NCBI RefSeq assembly: GCF_013487865.1
Contig: NZ_CP047409.1
Span: 744,001 to 808,000 of the forward strand
Length of the DNA: 64,000 bases
From: Lactobacillus johnsonii
GTDB taxonomy: Bacteria > Bacillota > Bacilli > Lactobacillales > Lactobacillaceae
Direction: 5' to 3'
Under the pieces are notes generated by a model that made no database searches, had not been told where the DNA came from, and worked only from the letters and a program-made list of their open reading frames with translations. A program made the position numbers and the translations under genes. Positions 25,801 through 32,449 of this stretch are shown in pieces (positions within the stretch are counted from its first letter, which is position 1; each line of letters starts with the position of its first letter).

Positions 25801-27032
25801 TAGTAATTCCAACTGAAATTACTAAAGGTAATCAAAATATTGTCATCGAGGTTGAACACCAATTAGTTCCCGTAACCCCAGAAAATCCAGGGAAACCAGG
25901 CGAACCAATCAATCCTAATGATCCAAATGGACCAAAATGGCCAGCAGGAACAGATAAGGATAGTTTGGAGAAGACTGGTACCCAAACGATTAAGTATGTA
26001 GCTGCAGGTGACAAGACGCCAGCTGATAATACTCAAAGCTTTACCTTCACTAGAAGTGCAGTGGTTGATAAAGTAACTGGTAAGATTGTTAGTGAAATTG
26101 GTTGGAATGAAACTAGCCATACCTTTGGCGAAGTTAAGACACCAGAAGTGTCCGGATACAAGGCAGATAAGGAAATTGCTGGTGGTGCAACGATTACTCC
26201 AGATGATTTGCATAAGACCATCGTCGTAATTTATAGTCCTGAGAATCCAACTCAAGATACTTACAATGGTAGTCAAACAATCAAGTTTGTGGATCCAAAT
26301 GGCAACGAACTTGAACCATCAAACGTTCAAACTGCAACTGATTTAACTGGTGACCACACATTTGGCATCATTGATGTTCCAGTAATCAATGGCTATGTAT
26401 CTCCAGTGACTACAGCTGGTGGAGCAACAGTAACTAAAGATAATCCAAATGCTGTGATTACTGTGGTTTACACTCCGGTAGGTAGAATTATTCCGGTAGA
26501 TCCAAACGGAAATCCAATTCCAGGACAAGAGCACCCACAATTCCCTAATAATCCAAATAATCCAACTGAAGTTATTCCAGGAACTAAACCAAATATTCTA
26601 GGCTACCATCCAGAAAATGGCAAACCAGGTGATCCAGTAAATCCAGTACCGGGTAAGCCAGGAGAAGATGTACTAGTTAAGTACGTACCAGATACTTCAA
26701 CACCAAAAGTACCAAACAAATCAACAACTCCAGTTAAGCCTGAGACACCAGCAGAACAACCTGCTAAATCAGAGAAGCCAGCTACTCCAAGCACTCCAGA
26801 AAAGACAAATGTTTCAAATAAGAGTGAAAAAGTAGAAAATACTTCGATTAACAATATTGCTTCTCAAGCAAACAAGAGAACAGAAAAAGTTGTTAATAAG
26901 AAGGCTAAGACATTGCCAAAAACAGGTGCACAGAATAATGAAGGTGTACTTGCAGGCGTAGTAGGAAGTGCATTAGCACTATTTGGTTTAATTGGATTAA
27001 TAGAAGACAATAAGCGAAAAAAGAAAATTTAA
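19878..27032 (+). CDS. LPXTG-anchored mucus-binding protein with Mub/MucBP-type repeats
   Basis: Very large surface protein (2384 residues), likely an adhesin for mucus glycoproteins. A YSIRK-type signal (FSIRK at 20-24) runs to a probable cleavage site after Ala49. A Ser/Asn/Lys-rich stretch follows (to about 190), then a unique N-terminal domain (about 190-390). Further on are four 292-residue repeats plus a partial fifth (554 to about 1745-1913), each pairing a Muc_B2-like domain, a Pro-rich linker (IPVDPSGKPIPDA) and a MucBP-like domain (GTVRYIDDTTGKTL). Diverged Mub-type domains follow, then a Pro/Lys-rich wall segment. LPKTG at 2346-2350 precedes a membrane helix and basic tail for sortase anchoring. 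ATG start with AGGAGGA. A G10 tract at 20156 may make expression phase-variable. It sits between genes that are neighbours in related genomes, as far as I recall. Confidence 0.93.
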   Translation: MSKRNFKERIRKMEDRQDRFSIRKFSIGTVSVLIGSFIFGIQSIQVVHADTVTDSNSTVVTQKENLQPKKEIENEARGNSSTSVQSSQLNKKVGGGSDLAKDPQVESVNNSFVKTDNKDSKEEKSSSLDNKVLQVSSNVESQNQGNPYQINGSNDEVNNQNKLKVQPQSFTESTDTPTTPSDSSGVTITDDAHYPNTNGIVPANQYIFDQFTLTNGYTPLNMVITLATDRNNPGGNLNYYITNRDYSQVYASNTISVGQRATYSGSGPYPNSNLTIYNFGPDGISINENNYNFKLAFTFGYGKYDSIVNSNNSNPVANAWGDTTPSKATQTISYIDAETGEPMPDTTSITSSGLTGQTYQIDPRAEKIIKGYYLVNKERDHGVISQYKNGGTYTNEWVSLNGQFVKEVWHQINSSGVMQASIYINNVQQYDPNNPRGIVYPATLSNEGPTELTVSGRYVFPNPYVEQTTNIELKYATIGKIIPVDPNGNPIPGADQPQFPNDPNDPSKSNPGEKPNVPGWTPEDSNPTVNPSPKGPGENVNVTYVQEAELKTWKKDVSLTVKYVNSDGSQFTGTVPANASQSLNFSGEAYVSKVTGKLVNAKQDAKGQWIVDSSNTATPEITWTPESSSFSEVVSPVEAGYYLKNISSHEAGNNVEAISGITHTSDNVEVTVTYAPLGKMIPVDPSGKPIPDAPTPQFPNNPSDPSKGNPGNKPEVPGWTPVDPSKTVNPDPSDPGKNVPVPYAQVVAGTVRYIDDTTGKTLSTYDIPKGTVGSKINYSTTETINNYEKQGYVLVSNNYPTDAVYKVSGNDYQVHLVEGVQPITPDTPPTDVPTGTPENAQPSALKKDVSLTVKYVNSDGSQFTGTVPANASQSLNFSGEAYVSKVTGKLVNAKQDAKGQWIVDSSNTATPEITWTPESSSFSEVVSPVEAGYYLKNISSHEAGNNVEAISGITHTSDNVEVTVTYAPLGKMIPVDPSGKPIPDAPTPQFPNNPSDPSKGNPGNKPEVPGWTPVDPSKTVNPDPSDPGKNVPVPYAQVVAGTVRYIDDTTGKTLSTYDIPKGTVGSKINYSTTETINNYEKQGYVLVSNNYPTDAVYKVSGNDYQVHLVEGVQPITPDTPPTDVPTGTPENAQPSALKKDVSLTVKYVNSDGSQFTGTVPANASQSLNFSGEAYVSKVTGKLVNAKQDAKGQWIVDSSNTATPEITWTPESSSFSEVVSPVEAGYYLKNISSHEAGNNVEAISGITHTSDNVEVTVTYAPLGKMIPVDPSGKPIPDAPTPQFPNNPSDPSKGNPGNKPEVPGWTPVDPSKTVNPDPSDPGKNVPVPYAQVVAGTVRYIDDTTGKTLSTYDIPKGTVGSKINYSTTETINNYEKQGYVLVSNNYPTDAVYKVSGNDYQVHLVEGVQPITPDTPPTDVPTGTPENAQPSALKKDVSLTVKYVNSDGSQFTGTVPANASQSLNFSGEAYVSKVTGKLVNAKQDAKGQWIVDSSNTATPEITWTPESSSFSEVVSPVEAGYYLKNISSHEAGNNVEAISGITHTSDNVEVTVTYAPLGKMIPVDPSGKPIPDAPTPQFPNNPSDPSKGNPGNKPEVPGWTPVDPSKTVNPDPSDPGKNVPVPYAQVVAGTVRYIDDTTGKTLSTYDIPKGTVGSKINYSTTETINNYEKQGYVLVSNNYPTDAVYKVSGNDYQVHLVEGVQPITPDTPPTDVPTGTPENAQPSALKKDVSLTVKYVNSDGSQFTGTVPANASQSLNFSGEAYVSKVTGKLVNAKQDAKGQWIVDSSNTATPEITWTPESSSFSEVVSPVEAGYYLKNISSHEAGNNVEAISGITHTSDNVEVTVTYAPLGKMIPVDPSGKPIPDAPTPQFPNNPSDPSKGNPGNKPEVPGWTPVDPSKTVNPDPSDPGKNVPVPYAPNTPVQEEGSITVTVHDKTDNVDLPQYGKTSGEQKVGTEFTYDKNSVIQELENKGYKVLNPEVVIPTEITKGNQNIVIEVEHQLVPVTPENPGKPGEPINPNDPNGPKWPAGTDKDSLEKTGTQTIKYVAAGDKTPADNTQSFTFTRSAVVDKVTGKIVSEIGWNETSHTFGEVKTPEVSGYKADKEIAGGATITPDDLHKTIVVIYSPENPTQDTYNGSQTIKFVDPNGNELEPSNVQTATDLTGDHTFGIIDVPVINGYVSPVTTAGGATVTKDNPNAVITVVYTPVGRIIPVDPNGNPIPGQEHPQFPNNPNNPTEVIPGTKPNILGYHPENGKPGDPVNPVPGKPGEDVLVKYVPDTSTPKVPNKSTTPVKPETPAEQPAKSEKPATPSTPEKTNVSNKSEKVENTSINNIASQANKRTEKVVNKKAKTLPKTGAQNNEGVLAGVVGSALALFGLIGLIEDNKRKKKI
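20156..20165 (+). repeat. G10 homopolymer in the adhesin coding region
   Basis: Ten consecutive G residues encode Val-Gly-Gly-Gly near residue 93. The frame is open with ten. With nine, the stop TAG comes about nine codons later; with eleven, TAA comes within five codons. This is the classic layout for slipped-strand phase variation. Confidence 0.85.
21537..25614 (+). repeat. Tandem 876-bp coding repeats (four full plus one partial)
   Basis: Units start at 21537, 22413, 23289, 24165 and 25041, exactly 876 bases apart. The last is truncated after about 574 bases at GCTC (25614). The copies appear identical wherever I compared them by eye. Each unit encodes 292 residues of the adhesin. The block is richer in G and C than flanking genes, with different codon choices. 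Confidence 0.92.
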
Positions 27033-27036
27033 TGAT

Positions 27037-27065
27037 AATCAAGATATAACACTCAAATCTTGATT
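27037..27065 (+). terminator. Hairpin directly after the adhesin gene
   Basis: AATCAAGAT (27037-27045) pairs with ATCTTGATT (27057-27065), with no T-tract. It precedes the stronger hairpin at 27068 and may form a tandem structure with it. Confidence 0.4.
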
Positions 27066-27067
27066 CT

Positions 27068-27098
27068 AAAGTGGAATGCACATGCACTCCACTTTTTT
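27068..27098 (+). terminator. Rho-independent terminator of the adhesin gene
   Basis: AAAGTGGA (27068-27075) pairs with TCCACTTT (27088-27095). The stem extends through TGC/GCA beyond one mismatch and ends in T6. Confidence 0.8.
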
Positions 27099-27174
27099 GT
27101 AATATTGTTATTAATGGTGTTTTTAATACTTCTCTTAAAAGTAGAATGCTATCATTTTAGAAATAAGTTTTTTT

Positions 27175-27183
27175 TGCTATACT
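27175..27183 (+). promoter_or_regulatory. Candidate extended -10 promoter of ylxM-ffh
   Basis: TGCTATACT (27175-27183) fits an extended -10, but the start would lie only about ten bases before the ylxM ATG and no good -35 is visible. Confidence 0.35.
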
Positions 27184-27200
27184 GGTTCAAGGTGAGACAA

Positions 27201-27542
27201 ATGGATGAACTTGAAAAAAATGAAAGATTAGGCGATTTATTTGCCTACTACGGTCTATTATTAACAAAAGGACAACAAGAGTATTTTGAGGATTATTATT
27301 ACAATGATCTTTCTTTAGGAGAAATTGCAGATAATCACCATGTCTCTCGACAAGCTGTTTATGATAATTTGAAACGAAGCAGCCGTGCTTTAGAAAAATA
27401 TGAAGATAAACTTCATATGAAACGTGATTATACGCAAATAGAAGAAAAAATTACTGAGGCAGTATATGCCCTTGAACATGGCAAAATTAATCGAGCTCAG
27501 ATTGAACTTTTGAAATTATTAAGACAAATGGGAGTAGAATAG
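27201..27542 (+). CDS. ylxM: YlxM, SRP-associated DNA-binding-like protein
   Basis: Small helix-turn-helix protein (113 residues, UPF0122/YlxM family) encoded just before ffh. In streptococci YlxM modulates SRP GTPase activity. The HTH (LSLGEIADNHHVSRQAVYDN) resembles sigma region 4. The ATG at 27201 is selected because AAGGTGAG (27189-27196) precedes it and the family starts here; upstream in-frame starts would add an unrelated hydrophobic stretch. It is separated from ffh by one base. Confidence 0.9.
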   Translation: MDELEKNERLGDLFAYYGLLLTKGQQEYFEDYYYNDLSLGEIADNHHVSRQAVYDNLKRSSRALEKYEDKLHMKRDYTQIEEKITEAVYALEHGKINRAQIELLKLLRQMGVE

Positions 27543-27543
27543 T

Positions 27544-28974
27544 ATGGCTTTTGAAAATTTAAGTGAAAGACTTCAAAAAGCATTAAAAAATTTAACTGGT
27601 AAAGGTAAGATCTCAGAAGCAGATATTAATGACGCTAGTCGTGAAATTCGATTGGCTTTATTAGAAGCGGACGTTAACTTTAAGGTTGTAAAAGACTTTA
27701 TTAAAAAAATAAAAAAGGAAGCTTTAGGTAAAGAAGTCCAAGATAGCTTAAATCCAGGACAACAAATCATCAAAATTGTTGATGATGAGTTAACTAAAAT
27801 GATGGGAGAAGAGACTGTTTCTCTTAATAAATCTCCGCATATTCCAACAATCATTATGATGGTCGGTTTACAGGGTACTGGTAAAACTACTACTGTCGGT
27901 AAACTTGCAAATTACTTAATGAAGAATGAAAAAGCTCGTCCTTTGTTAATTGCAGGCGATATTTACCGTCCAGCTGCTATTGAACAGTTAAAGCAAATTG
28001 GTCAACAATTAGATGTACCGGTTTATAGTGAAGATAACCAAGATGTAGCCGAAATTGTAAAGCATGGTCTTGAAGAAGCTGATAAAAATAAGAATGACTA
28101 TGTTTTGATTGATACGGCTGGTCGTCTTGAAATTGATGAACAATTGATGGATGAGTTGAAACGTGTAACTGAGGTTGCTCATCCTGATAATACTTTATTA
28201 GTTGTTGATGCAATGACGGGTCAAGCAGCTACACAAGTAGCAGAAGGATTTAATAATGACTTAGATCTAACTGGAATTGTTTTAACTAAGCTTGATGGTG
28301 ATACTCGTGGTGGTGCGGCACTTTCTATTCGTGCTGTCACTGGTCTTCCAATTATCTTTACAGGGCAAGGTGAAAAATTAACTGATCTTTCTACTTTCCA
28401 CCCTGATCGAATGGCTTCACGTATCTTAGGTATGGGTGACATGTTGACCTTAATTGAAAAGGCTCAGCAAGATTACGATGCTAAAGAAGCCGAAAAGATG
28501 GCTGAAAAGATGCGGGAGAATACTTTTGATTTTAATGACTTTATTGATCAAATGGAACAAGTTCAAAAAATGGGTCCTCTAGATCAAATTATTAAAATGA
28601 TTCCTGGATTAGGTAATAATCCTGCTCTTAAAAATATTCAGATTCCGGAAAAGCAAATCGATCACATTAAGGCTATTGTTTATTCAATGACCCCAGAAGA
28701 GCGTGAAAATCCTGATATTCTTAATCCATCAAGAAGACGTAGAATTGCTGCTGGTTCGGGTAGATCGATTGCTGAAGTTAACCGAATGATTAAGCAATTT
28801 AAGCAATCAAAAGAAATGATGCAAAAAATGACTAAAGGTGATATGGGTGAATTGGCTAACTTACCAGGAATGAATTCACCAATGGGCAAGATGGCAATGA
28901 GATCAATGAATAAGCGCTTTAAGAAAAATAAGAAGAAACGGATGAAGAATATTAAACGTTATCGTTCAAAATAA
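27544..28974 (+). CDS. ffh: Signal recognition particle protein Ffh
   Basis: GTPase and signal-peptide-binding subunit of the SRP. 476 residues: an N domain, then a G domain with GLQGTGKTTTVGKLA, DTAGR and TKLDGDTRGG. The methionine-rich M domain (MEQVQKMGPLDQIIKMIPG) follows, ending in a basic tail (KKNKKKRMKN). It works with FtsY encoded upstream. It follows ylxM by one base, so the two are translationally coupled. Full family length. Confidence 0.97.
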   Translation: MAFENLSERLQKALKNLTGKGKISEADINDASREIRLALLEADVNFKVVKDFIKKIKKEALGKEVQDSLNPGQQIIKIVDDELTKMMGEETVSLNKSPHIPTIIMMVGLQGTGKTTTVGKLANYLMKNEKARPLLIAGDIYRPAAIEQLKQIGQQLDVPVYSEDNQDVAEIVKHGLEEADKNKNDYVLIDTAGRLEIDEQLMDELKRVTEVAHPDNTLLVVDAMTGQAATQVAEGFNNDLDLTGIVLTKLDGDTRGGAALSIRAVTGLPIIFTGQGEKLTDLSTFHPDRMASRILGMGDMLTLIEKAQQDYDAKEAEKMAEKMRENTFDFNDFIDQMEQVQKMGPLDQIIKMIPGLGNNPALKNIQIPEKQIDHIKAIVYSMTPEERENPDILNPSRRRRIAAGSGRSIAEVNRMIKQFKQSKEMMQKMTKGDMGELANLPGMNSPMGKMAMRSMNKRFKKNKKKRMKNIKRYRSK

Positions 28975-28998
28975 TTTTCAACTGTTAAGGAAAACCCC

Positions 28999-29027
28999 TT
29001 TACACATATTTTTCTATATGCTATATT
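28999..29027 (+). promoter_or_regulatory. Promoter of rpsP
   Basis: TTTACA (28999-29004), a 17-base spacer, then TATATT (29022-29027) with an extended TG at 29019-29020. Confidence 0.75.
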
Positions 29028-29060
29028 ATTTAAGTCAAGAAATTTAGGAGGAATTAATTA

Positions 29061-29333
29061 ATGTCTGTTAAGATTCGTATGCGCCGTATGGGCTCAAAGA
29101 GAAAACCTTTTTACCGTATCGTAGTTGCTGATTCACGTATGCCACGTGACGGCCGTTTCATCGAAGAAGTTGGTTACTACAACCCACTTACTAACCCTGA
29201 TGAAGTTAAGCTTGAAGAAGATAAGATTTTTGAATGGCTTGAAAAAGGTGCTCAACCATCAGATACTGTAAGAAGTTTACTTTCAAAAGCTGGTTTGATG
29301 ACTAGATACCACGACGCAAAGTACGGTAAGTAA
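29061..29333 (+). CDS. rpsP: 30S ribosomal protein S16
   Basis: Small-subunit ribosomal protein of 90 residues. It begins [20 protein letters not shown], the family's N-terminal signature, and contains [10 protein letters not shown]. It has an AGGAGGA ribosome binding site, its own promoter and a terminator after it. It heads the S16-RimM-TrmD-L19 cluster, which couples ribosomal protein, ribosome maturation and tRNA modification genes. Confidence 0.97.
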   Translation: MSVKIRMRRMGSKRKPFYRIVVADSRMPRDGRFIEEVGYYNPLTNPDEVKLEEDKIFEWLEKGAQPSDTVRSLLSKAGLMTRYHDAKYGK

Positions 29334-29350
29334 TTTACTATTGCAATTAG

Positions 29351-29381
29351 AAGTTTGGGAAAGTTCTTCCCAAACTTTTTT
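29351..29381 (+). terminator. Terminator between rpsP and rimM
   Basis: AAGTTTGGGAA (29351-29361) pairs with TTCCCAAACTT (29367-29377), followed by a T-run. It lies inside an otherwise conserved operon and probably reduces rimM-trmD expression relative to rpsP. Confidence 0.85.
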
Positions 29382-29401
29382 ATTTAGAAAGAATAAGTTC
29401 T

Positions 29402-29923
29402 ATGACTGAATATTTTGAAGTTGGAAAGATATTGTCTCCTCATGGATTAAAGGGAGAAGTTAAGGTAAATGCAACAACTGATTTTCCAGAGGAAAGATTA
29501 GCTACAGGAAGTAGATTGTTTATTAAGAATAATAAACAGTATGAAGAATTAATTGTAGAAAATACTCGACGCCATAAACAATTTTATTTAGTTAAATTTG
29601 AAAAGATTGATGATATTGATCAAGCTGAAAAAATTTGCAGTAAAGAATTATATGTAGCAGAAACAGATCAACAAGAATTACCTGAAGGTAGCTATTACTT
29701 TAAGGACATCTTAAATTGCCCGGTCTATGATGCTGAGACTGGAGAAAAGCTAGGAGTATTAGAAAACATTGAAACTCCTGGTGCTAATGATATTTGGGAG
29801 ATAAAGCCAGAAAAAGGAAAGAGTTTTTGGATTCCAAATATTGAATCAGTAGTTAAAAAAGTTGATCTAGCCAATAAGAGAATAGAAGTAACTTTGCTTG
29901 AAGGATTACGAGATGAAAATTAA
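29402..29923 (+). CDS. rimM: Ribosome maturation factor RimM
   Basis: Assembly factor that binds the 30S head through S19 during 16S rRNA maturation. The 173-residue protein has the N-terminal EFVGKILSPHG-like motif (YFEVGKILSPHGLKGEVKV) and a C-terminal PRC-barrel domain with GANDIWEI and WIPNIESVV. Start ATG 29402, with only a weak AGAAAG upstream. That fits low translation behind an internal terminator. It overlaps the start of trmD by 11 bases. Confidence 0.95.
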   Translation: MTEYFEVGKILSPHGLKGEVKVNATTDFPEERLATGSRLFIKNNKQYEELIVENTRRHKQFYLVKFEKIDDIDQAEKICSKELYVAETDQQELPEGSYYFKDILNCPVYDAETGEKLGVLENIETPGANDIWEIKPEKGKSFWIPNIESVVKKVDLANKRIEVTLLEGLRDEN

Positions 29924-30635
29924 TGTTTTAACCCTTTTTCCAGATATGTTTACTCCTTTGCAGGTCTCAATGTTAGGAAGAGGTCTAGAAGACAAAAAAT
30001 GGGAATTAAACTTAGTTAATTTCCGTGACTTTACTAGGGACGTACATCATCATGTCGATGATACTCCTTATGGGGGTGGAGCTGGGATGGTACTTCAAAT
30101 TATGCCAATAAAAAAAGCTCTAGATTCTTTAACTAATAAAGGAAAAGTAATTATTACTGCTCCACAAGGAAAAACTTTCAATGAAAAAATGGCCCAAGAT
30201 TGGTCAAAAGAAGAAAATTTAACTTTTATTTGTGGTCACTATGAAGGTTTTGATCAGAGAATCTATGATTTGGCTGATGAAACAGTATCAATTGGCGATT
30301 ACGTCCTTACTGGTGGAGAATTACCAACAATGAGTATGATTGATGCTACTGTTCGTCTCTTACCGGGGATTCTGGGAAATTCTGCTTCTCCAGTAGAAGA
30401 AAGTTTTTCACACGGTCTTTTAGAATATCCGCAATATACGCGTCCTGCTGATTTTGAAGGTCAGAAAGTCCCTGAAGTATTAACATCGGGCAATCACCAA
30501 AAAATTGCTGAATGGCGTCATAAGGAAGCCTTACGAGCAACATATCTCTACCGTCCCGATATGTTAGCTGACCGTGAGTTAACATATGAAGAAAAGAGAA
30601 TGCTTGAAGAAATTAAAAGTGAAAAAGAGAATTAG
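29913..30635 (+). CDS. trmD: tRNA (guanine-N1)-methyltransferase TrmD
   Basis: SPOUT-fold methyltransferase that makes m1G37 in tRNAs and so prevents frameshifting. The 240-residue product starts MKINVLTLFPDMF. It contains the knot motifs DDTPYGGGAGMVL, ICGHYEGFDQRI and SIGDYVLTGGELP. The ATG at 29913 lies within the end of rimM and matches the family N-terminus; a start 15 bases earlier would add non-conserved residues. A separate promoter for rplS follows. Confidence 0.96.
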   Translation: MKINVLTLFPDMFTPLQVSMLGRGLEDKKWELNLVNFRDFTRDVHHHVDDTPYGGGAGMVLQIMPIKKALDSLTNKGKVIITAPQGKTFNEKMAQDWSKEENLTFICGHYEGFDQRIYDLADETVSIGDYVLTGGELPTMSMIDATVRLLPGILGNSASPVEESFSHGLLEYPQYTRPADFEGQKVPEVLTSGNHQKIAEWRHKEALRATYLYRPDMLADRELTYEEKRMLEEIKSEKEN

Positions 30636-30637
30636 TA

Positions 30638-30666
30638 TTTACAAGCATTTTTCTATTTGGTAAACT
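30638..30666 (+). promoter_or_regulatory. Promoter of rplS
   Basis: TTTACA (30638-30643), a 17-base spacer, then TAAACT (30661-30666) with an extended TG at 30658-30659. Confidence 0.7.
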
Positions 30667-30672
30667 AGTCGT

Positions 30673-30740
30673 TGTGGCATAAGCCACTGATTTATGGGTA
30701 TTCCGCTGGCACAAGGTGTTGATGAATGCCGTAGAAGGAG
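30673..30740 (+). ncRNA. L19 leader-like structured 5' region
   Basis: The leader forms GTGGC-ATAA-GCCAC. A second stem pairs GGTATTC with GAATGCC, enclosing the GCTGGCAC segment just before the ribosome binding site. The GGTATTCCGCTGGCA and GATGAATGCCG blocks resemble the Firmicute L19 leader family (from memory), thought to be autoregulated by L19. Confidence 0.65.
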
Positions 30741-30748
30741 AGAAAATG

Positions 30749-31099
30749 ATGGATCCATTAATTCAAGAATTAACTAAAGAACAATTACGCGATGATATGC
30801 CTGACTTCCGTGCAGGTGACACTGTTCGTGTTCACGTACGTGTTGTAGAAGGTACTCACGAACGTATTCAGATGTTCGAAGGTGTTGTAATTAAGCGTAA
30901 GGGTGCTGGTATCAGCGCAACTTACACTGTACGTAAGATGTCATCAGGTATTGGTGTTGAACGTACTTTCCCAGTAAATGACCCACGTGTTGCTAAGGTT
31001 GAAGTTCTTCGTCACGGTCGTGTACGTCGTGCTAAGCTTTACTACTTACGTGAACGTCACGGTAAAGCAGCTAGAATTGCTGAAAAGCGTCGCGGTTAA
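30749..31099 (+). CDS. rplS: 50S ribosomal protein L19
   Basis: Large-subunit protein at the 30S-50S interface, 116 residues from [20 protein letters not shown], with [15 protein letters not shown] and a basic C-terminus ([14 protein letters not shown]). Two adjacent ATGs (30746, 30749) follow AAGGAG (30735-30740). The second has better spacing, but either is possible. It follows a structured leader and its own promoter, so it can be expressed independently of rimM-trmD. Confidence 0.95.
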   Translation: MDPLIQELTKEQLRDDMPDFRAGDTVRVHVRVVEGTHERIQMFEGVVIKRKGAGISATYTVRKMSSGIGVERTFPVNDPRVAKVEVLRHGRVRRAKLYYLRERHGKAARIAEKRRG

Positions 31100-31121
31100 T
31101 TTAATTAATCAAGACAGTATT

Positions 31122-31153
31122 AAAAGCCATCTCGAAAGAGATGGCTTTTTTTG
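31122..31153 (+). terminator. Rho-independent terminator of rplS
   Basis: AAAAGCCATCTC pairs perfectly with GAGATGGCTTTT across GAAA, followed by T-run. Confidence 0.92.
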
Positions 31154-31160
31154 TAGATAA

Positions 31161-31190
31161 AAAAAGAGTTTCAAAAAAGAAACTCTTTTT
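31161..31190 (-). terminator. Rho-independent terminator of lepB
   Basis: AAAAAGAGTTTC pairs perfectly with GAAACTCTTTTT across A6. Placed just beyond the lepB stop on the minus strand, it has U-tracts on both strands and can act in both directions. Confidence 0.85.
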
Positions 31191-31192
31191 GA

Positions 31193-31843
31193 TTAATAAA
31201 ATGTAATGTGATTTAGTGGCCAGTAGCGCATCTTCACTACTCCCACAATTTTACTTCGTGGAATTGTTCCAATATAGCGACTGTCTTTAGAAACGCTTCT
31301 GTGATCTCCCATTACAAAATAAGTATTAGCAGGAACTTTATTAGTCTTTTGCATTTCTTTTAGTTGCTTTGAAGTATAAAATTGACGATAATTTTGAGTT
31401 TTAGCTAGAGAACTCAGAGTGAAATTTTGGGTATTAGTATATTTAGTACCGGAAATTCCGTCCTCTCCATTGTCAATTAATTTTTGACCAGCTTTTAACC
31501 ATGGTTGATTAAGTTTTTTACCATTAATATAAATTTGATTATTTTTACTTACAATGGTATCTCCCGGTAACCCGATTACTCTCTTAATATATACGGCTCC
31601 TGGTTCGTCAGGCGCATCAACAATTACAATGTCGCCTTCCTTAATCTTGGCGTGCCTAAGAGCAATAACACGATCGTTATTTTCAAAAGTAGGTTGCATT
31701 GAAATTCCAGATACAGTTAAGTTGGCAAAAACATATTTATTTAGTACAAAGAAGATACCAAAAAATATGGCTGCTAGAATTAGTACCTGGAGAATCCACT
31801 GACCCCAGCTTTCAGATTGTTCTTGTTTTTTCAATTTTTTCAC
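31193..31843 (-). CDS. lepB: Signal peptidase I
   Basis: Membrane-bound serine protease that cleaves signal peptides from secreted proteins. 216 residues: a short cytoplasmic N-terminus, one membrane helix (about residues 17-38), then the extracytoplasmic catalytic domain. The nucleophile is Ser48 in SGISMQPTF and the general base is Lys87 in YIKRVIGLPGD. The later boxes GDHR and SKDSRYIG are present. It is transcribed leftward, opposite the Nudix gene. The adhesin with its YSIRK-type signal would be one of its substrates. Confidence 0.95.
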   Translation of the reverse strand: MKKLKKQEQSESWGQWILQVLILAAIFFGIFFVLNKYVFANLTVSGISMQPTFENNDRVIALRHAKIKEGDIVIVDAPDEPGAVYIKRVIGLPGDTIVSKNNQIYINGKKLNQPWLKAGQKLIDNGEDGISGTKYTNTQNFTLSSLAKTQNYRQFYTSKQLKEMQKTNKVPANTYFVMGDHRSVSKDSRYIGTIPRSKIVGVVKMRYWPLNHITFY

Positions 31844-31867
31844 CTTATTTAATCTATTTCAACATAA

Positions 31868-31896
31868 AGTGTAACCCTAAATTAGTATTTTGTCGA
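31868..31896 (-). promoter_or_regulatory. Candidate promoter of lepB
   Basis: On the minus strand: TCGACA (31896-31891), a 17-base spacer, then TACACT (31873-31868), about 25 bases before the start codon. Each hexamer departs from consensus by one or two bases. Confidence 0.45.
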
Positions 31897-32029
31897 TTAA
31901 ACAAAAAAGATGAAAAATAATTTTAATTTATATAATTAAATAGGAGATAAAGGTCTTGAAGAGGTCGAAAATTTTAATTTAGCTTATAATGAAAACAACA
32001 AGAGCAATCATAAGAAGGGAGTAAAAAAG

Positions 32030-32449
32030 ATGCATGAATATTCAGCTGGTAGTATTGTTTATCGTATTAAAAATAATAAAATAGAATTTTTACTTGTCCA
32101 AAGTAGACTTAACCGAACTTGGGGCTTTCCGAAAGGGCATCTAGAAAAGGATGAAAATAATGTACAGGCTGCTCAAAGAGAAGTCTATGAAGAAGTGGGA
32201 CTAAAACCAGATTATGATTTTGATTTTGAGGAAAGTATTACTTATAAAATTGCCCGGGATCGATTAAAAACTGTAACATTGTTTTTGAGTAGATTTAACC
32301 CGGATCAAAAAATAGAGCTACAAAAAAGTGAAATTGGAGATTATAAATGGGCAACTTTAGGAGAAGCTAATTCCTGTTTAAATTATGAAGAATTGAAAGA
32401 ATTATTGAAGAAGGCACAGGAATATATTGAAAATGAAATATCCAGATAA
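32030..32449 (+). CDS. Nudix hydrolase (Ap4A hydrolase-like)
   Basis: Nudix protein of 139 residues, most similar in pattern to bis(5'-nucleosyl)-tetraphosphatases. It has the TWGFPKGHLE lead-in and the Nudix box G-x5-E-x7-REVYEEVGL (about residues 39-61), which binds the metals for pyrophosphate cleavage. Substrate is inferred from the family and could be another nucleoside diphosphate derivative. ATG start with AAGGGAG upstream. Its end overlaps the start of the glycosylase gene by 17 bases, so the two form an operon, perhaps for nucleotide-pool and DNA maintenance. Confidence 0.85.
   Translation: MHEYSAGSIVYRIKNNKIEFLLVQSRLNRTWGFPKGHLEKDENNVQAAQREVYEEVGLKPDYDFDFEESITYKIARDRLKTVTLFLSRFNPDQKIELQKSEIGDYKWATLGEANSCLNYEELKELLKKAQEYIENEISR

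Noticed and set aside
25497-26854. Several minus-strand ORFs of 60-137 codons within the adhesin's 3' part.
   Set aside because: Composition (Trp/Tyr/Ile/Gly rich) reflects the reverse strand of the proline-rich adhesin; no start signals or recognisable domains.
31921-32029. Promoter of the Nudix-glycosylase operon at the TATAAT (31985-31990).
   Set aside because: The -10 is good but no acceptable -35 or extended TG is found, so it is not listed as a feature.
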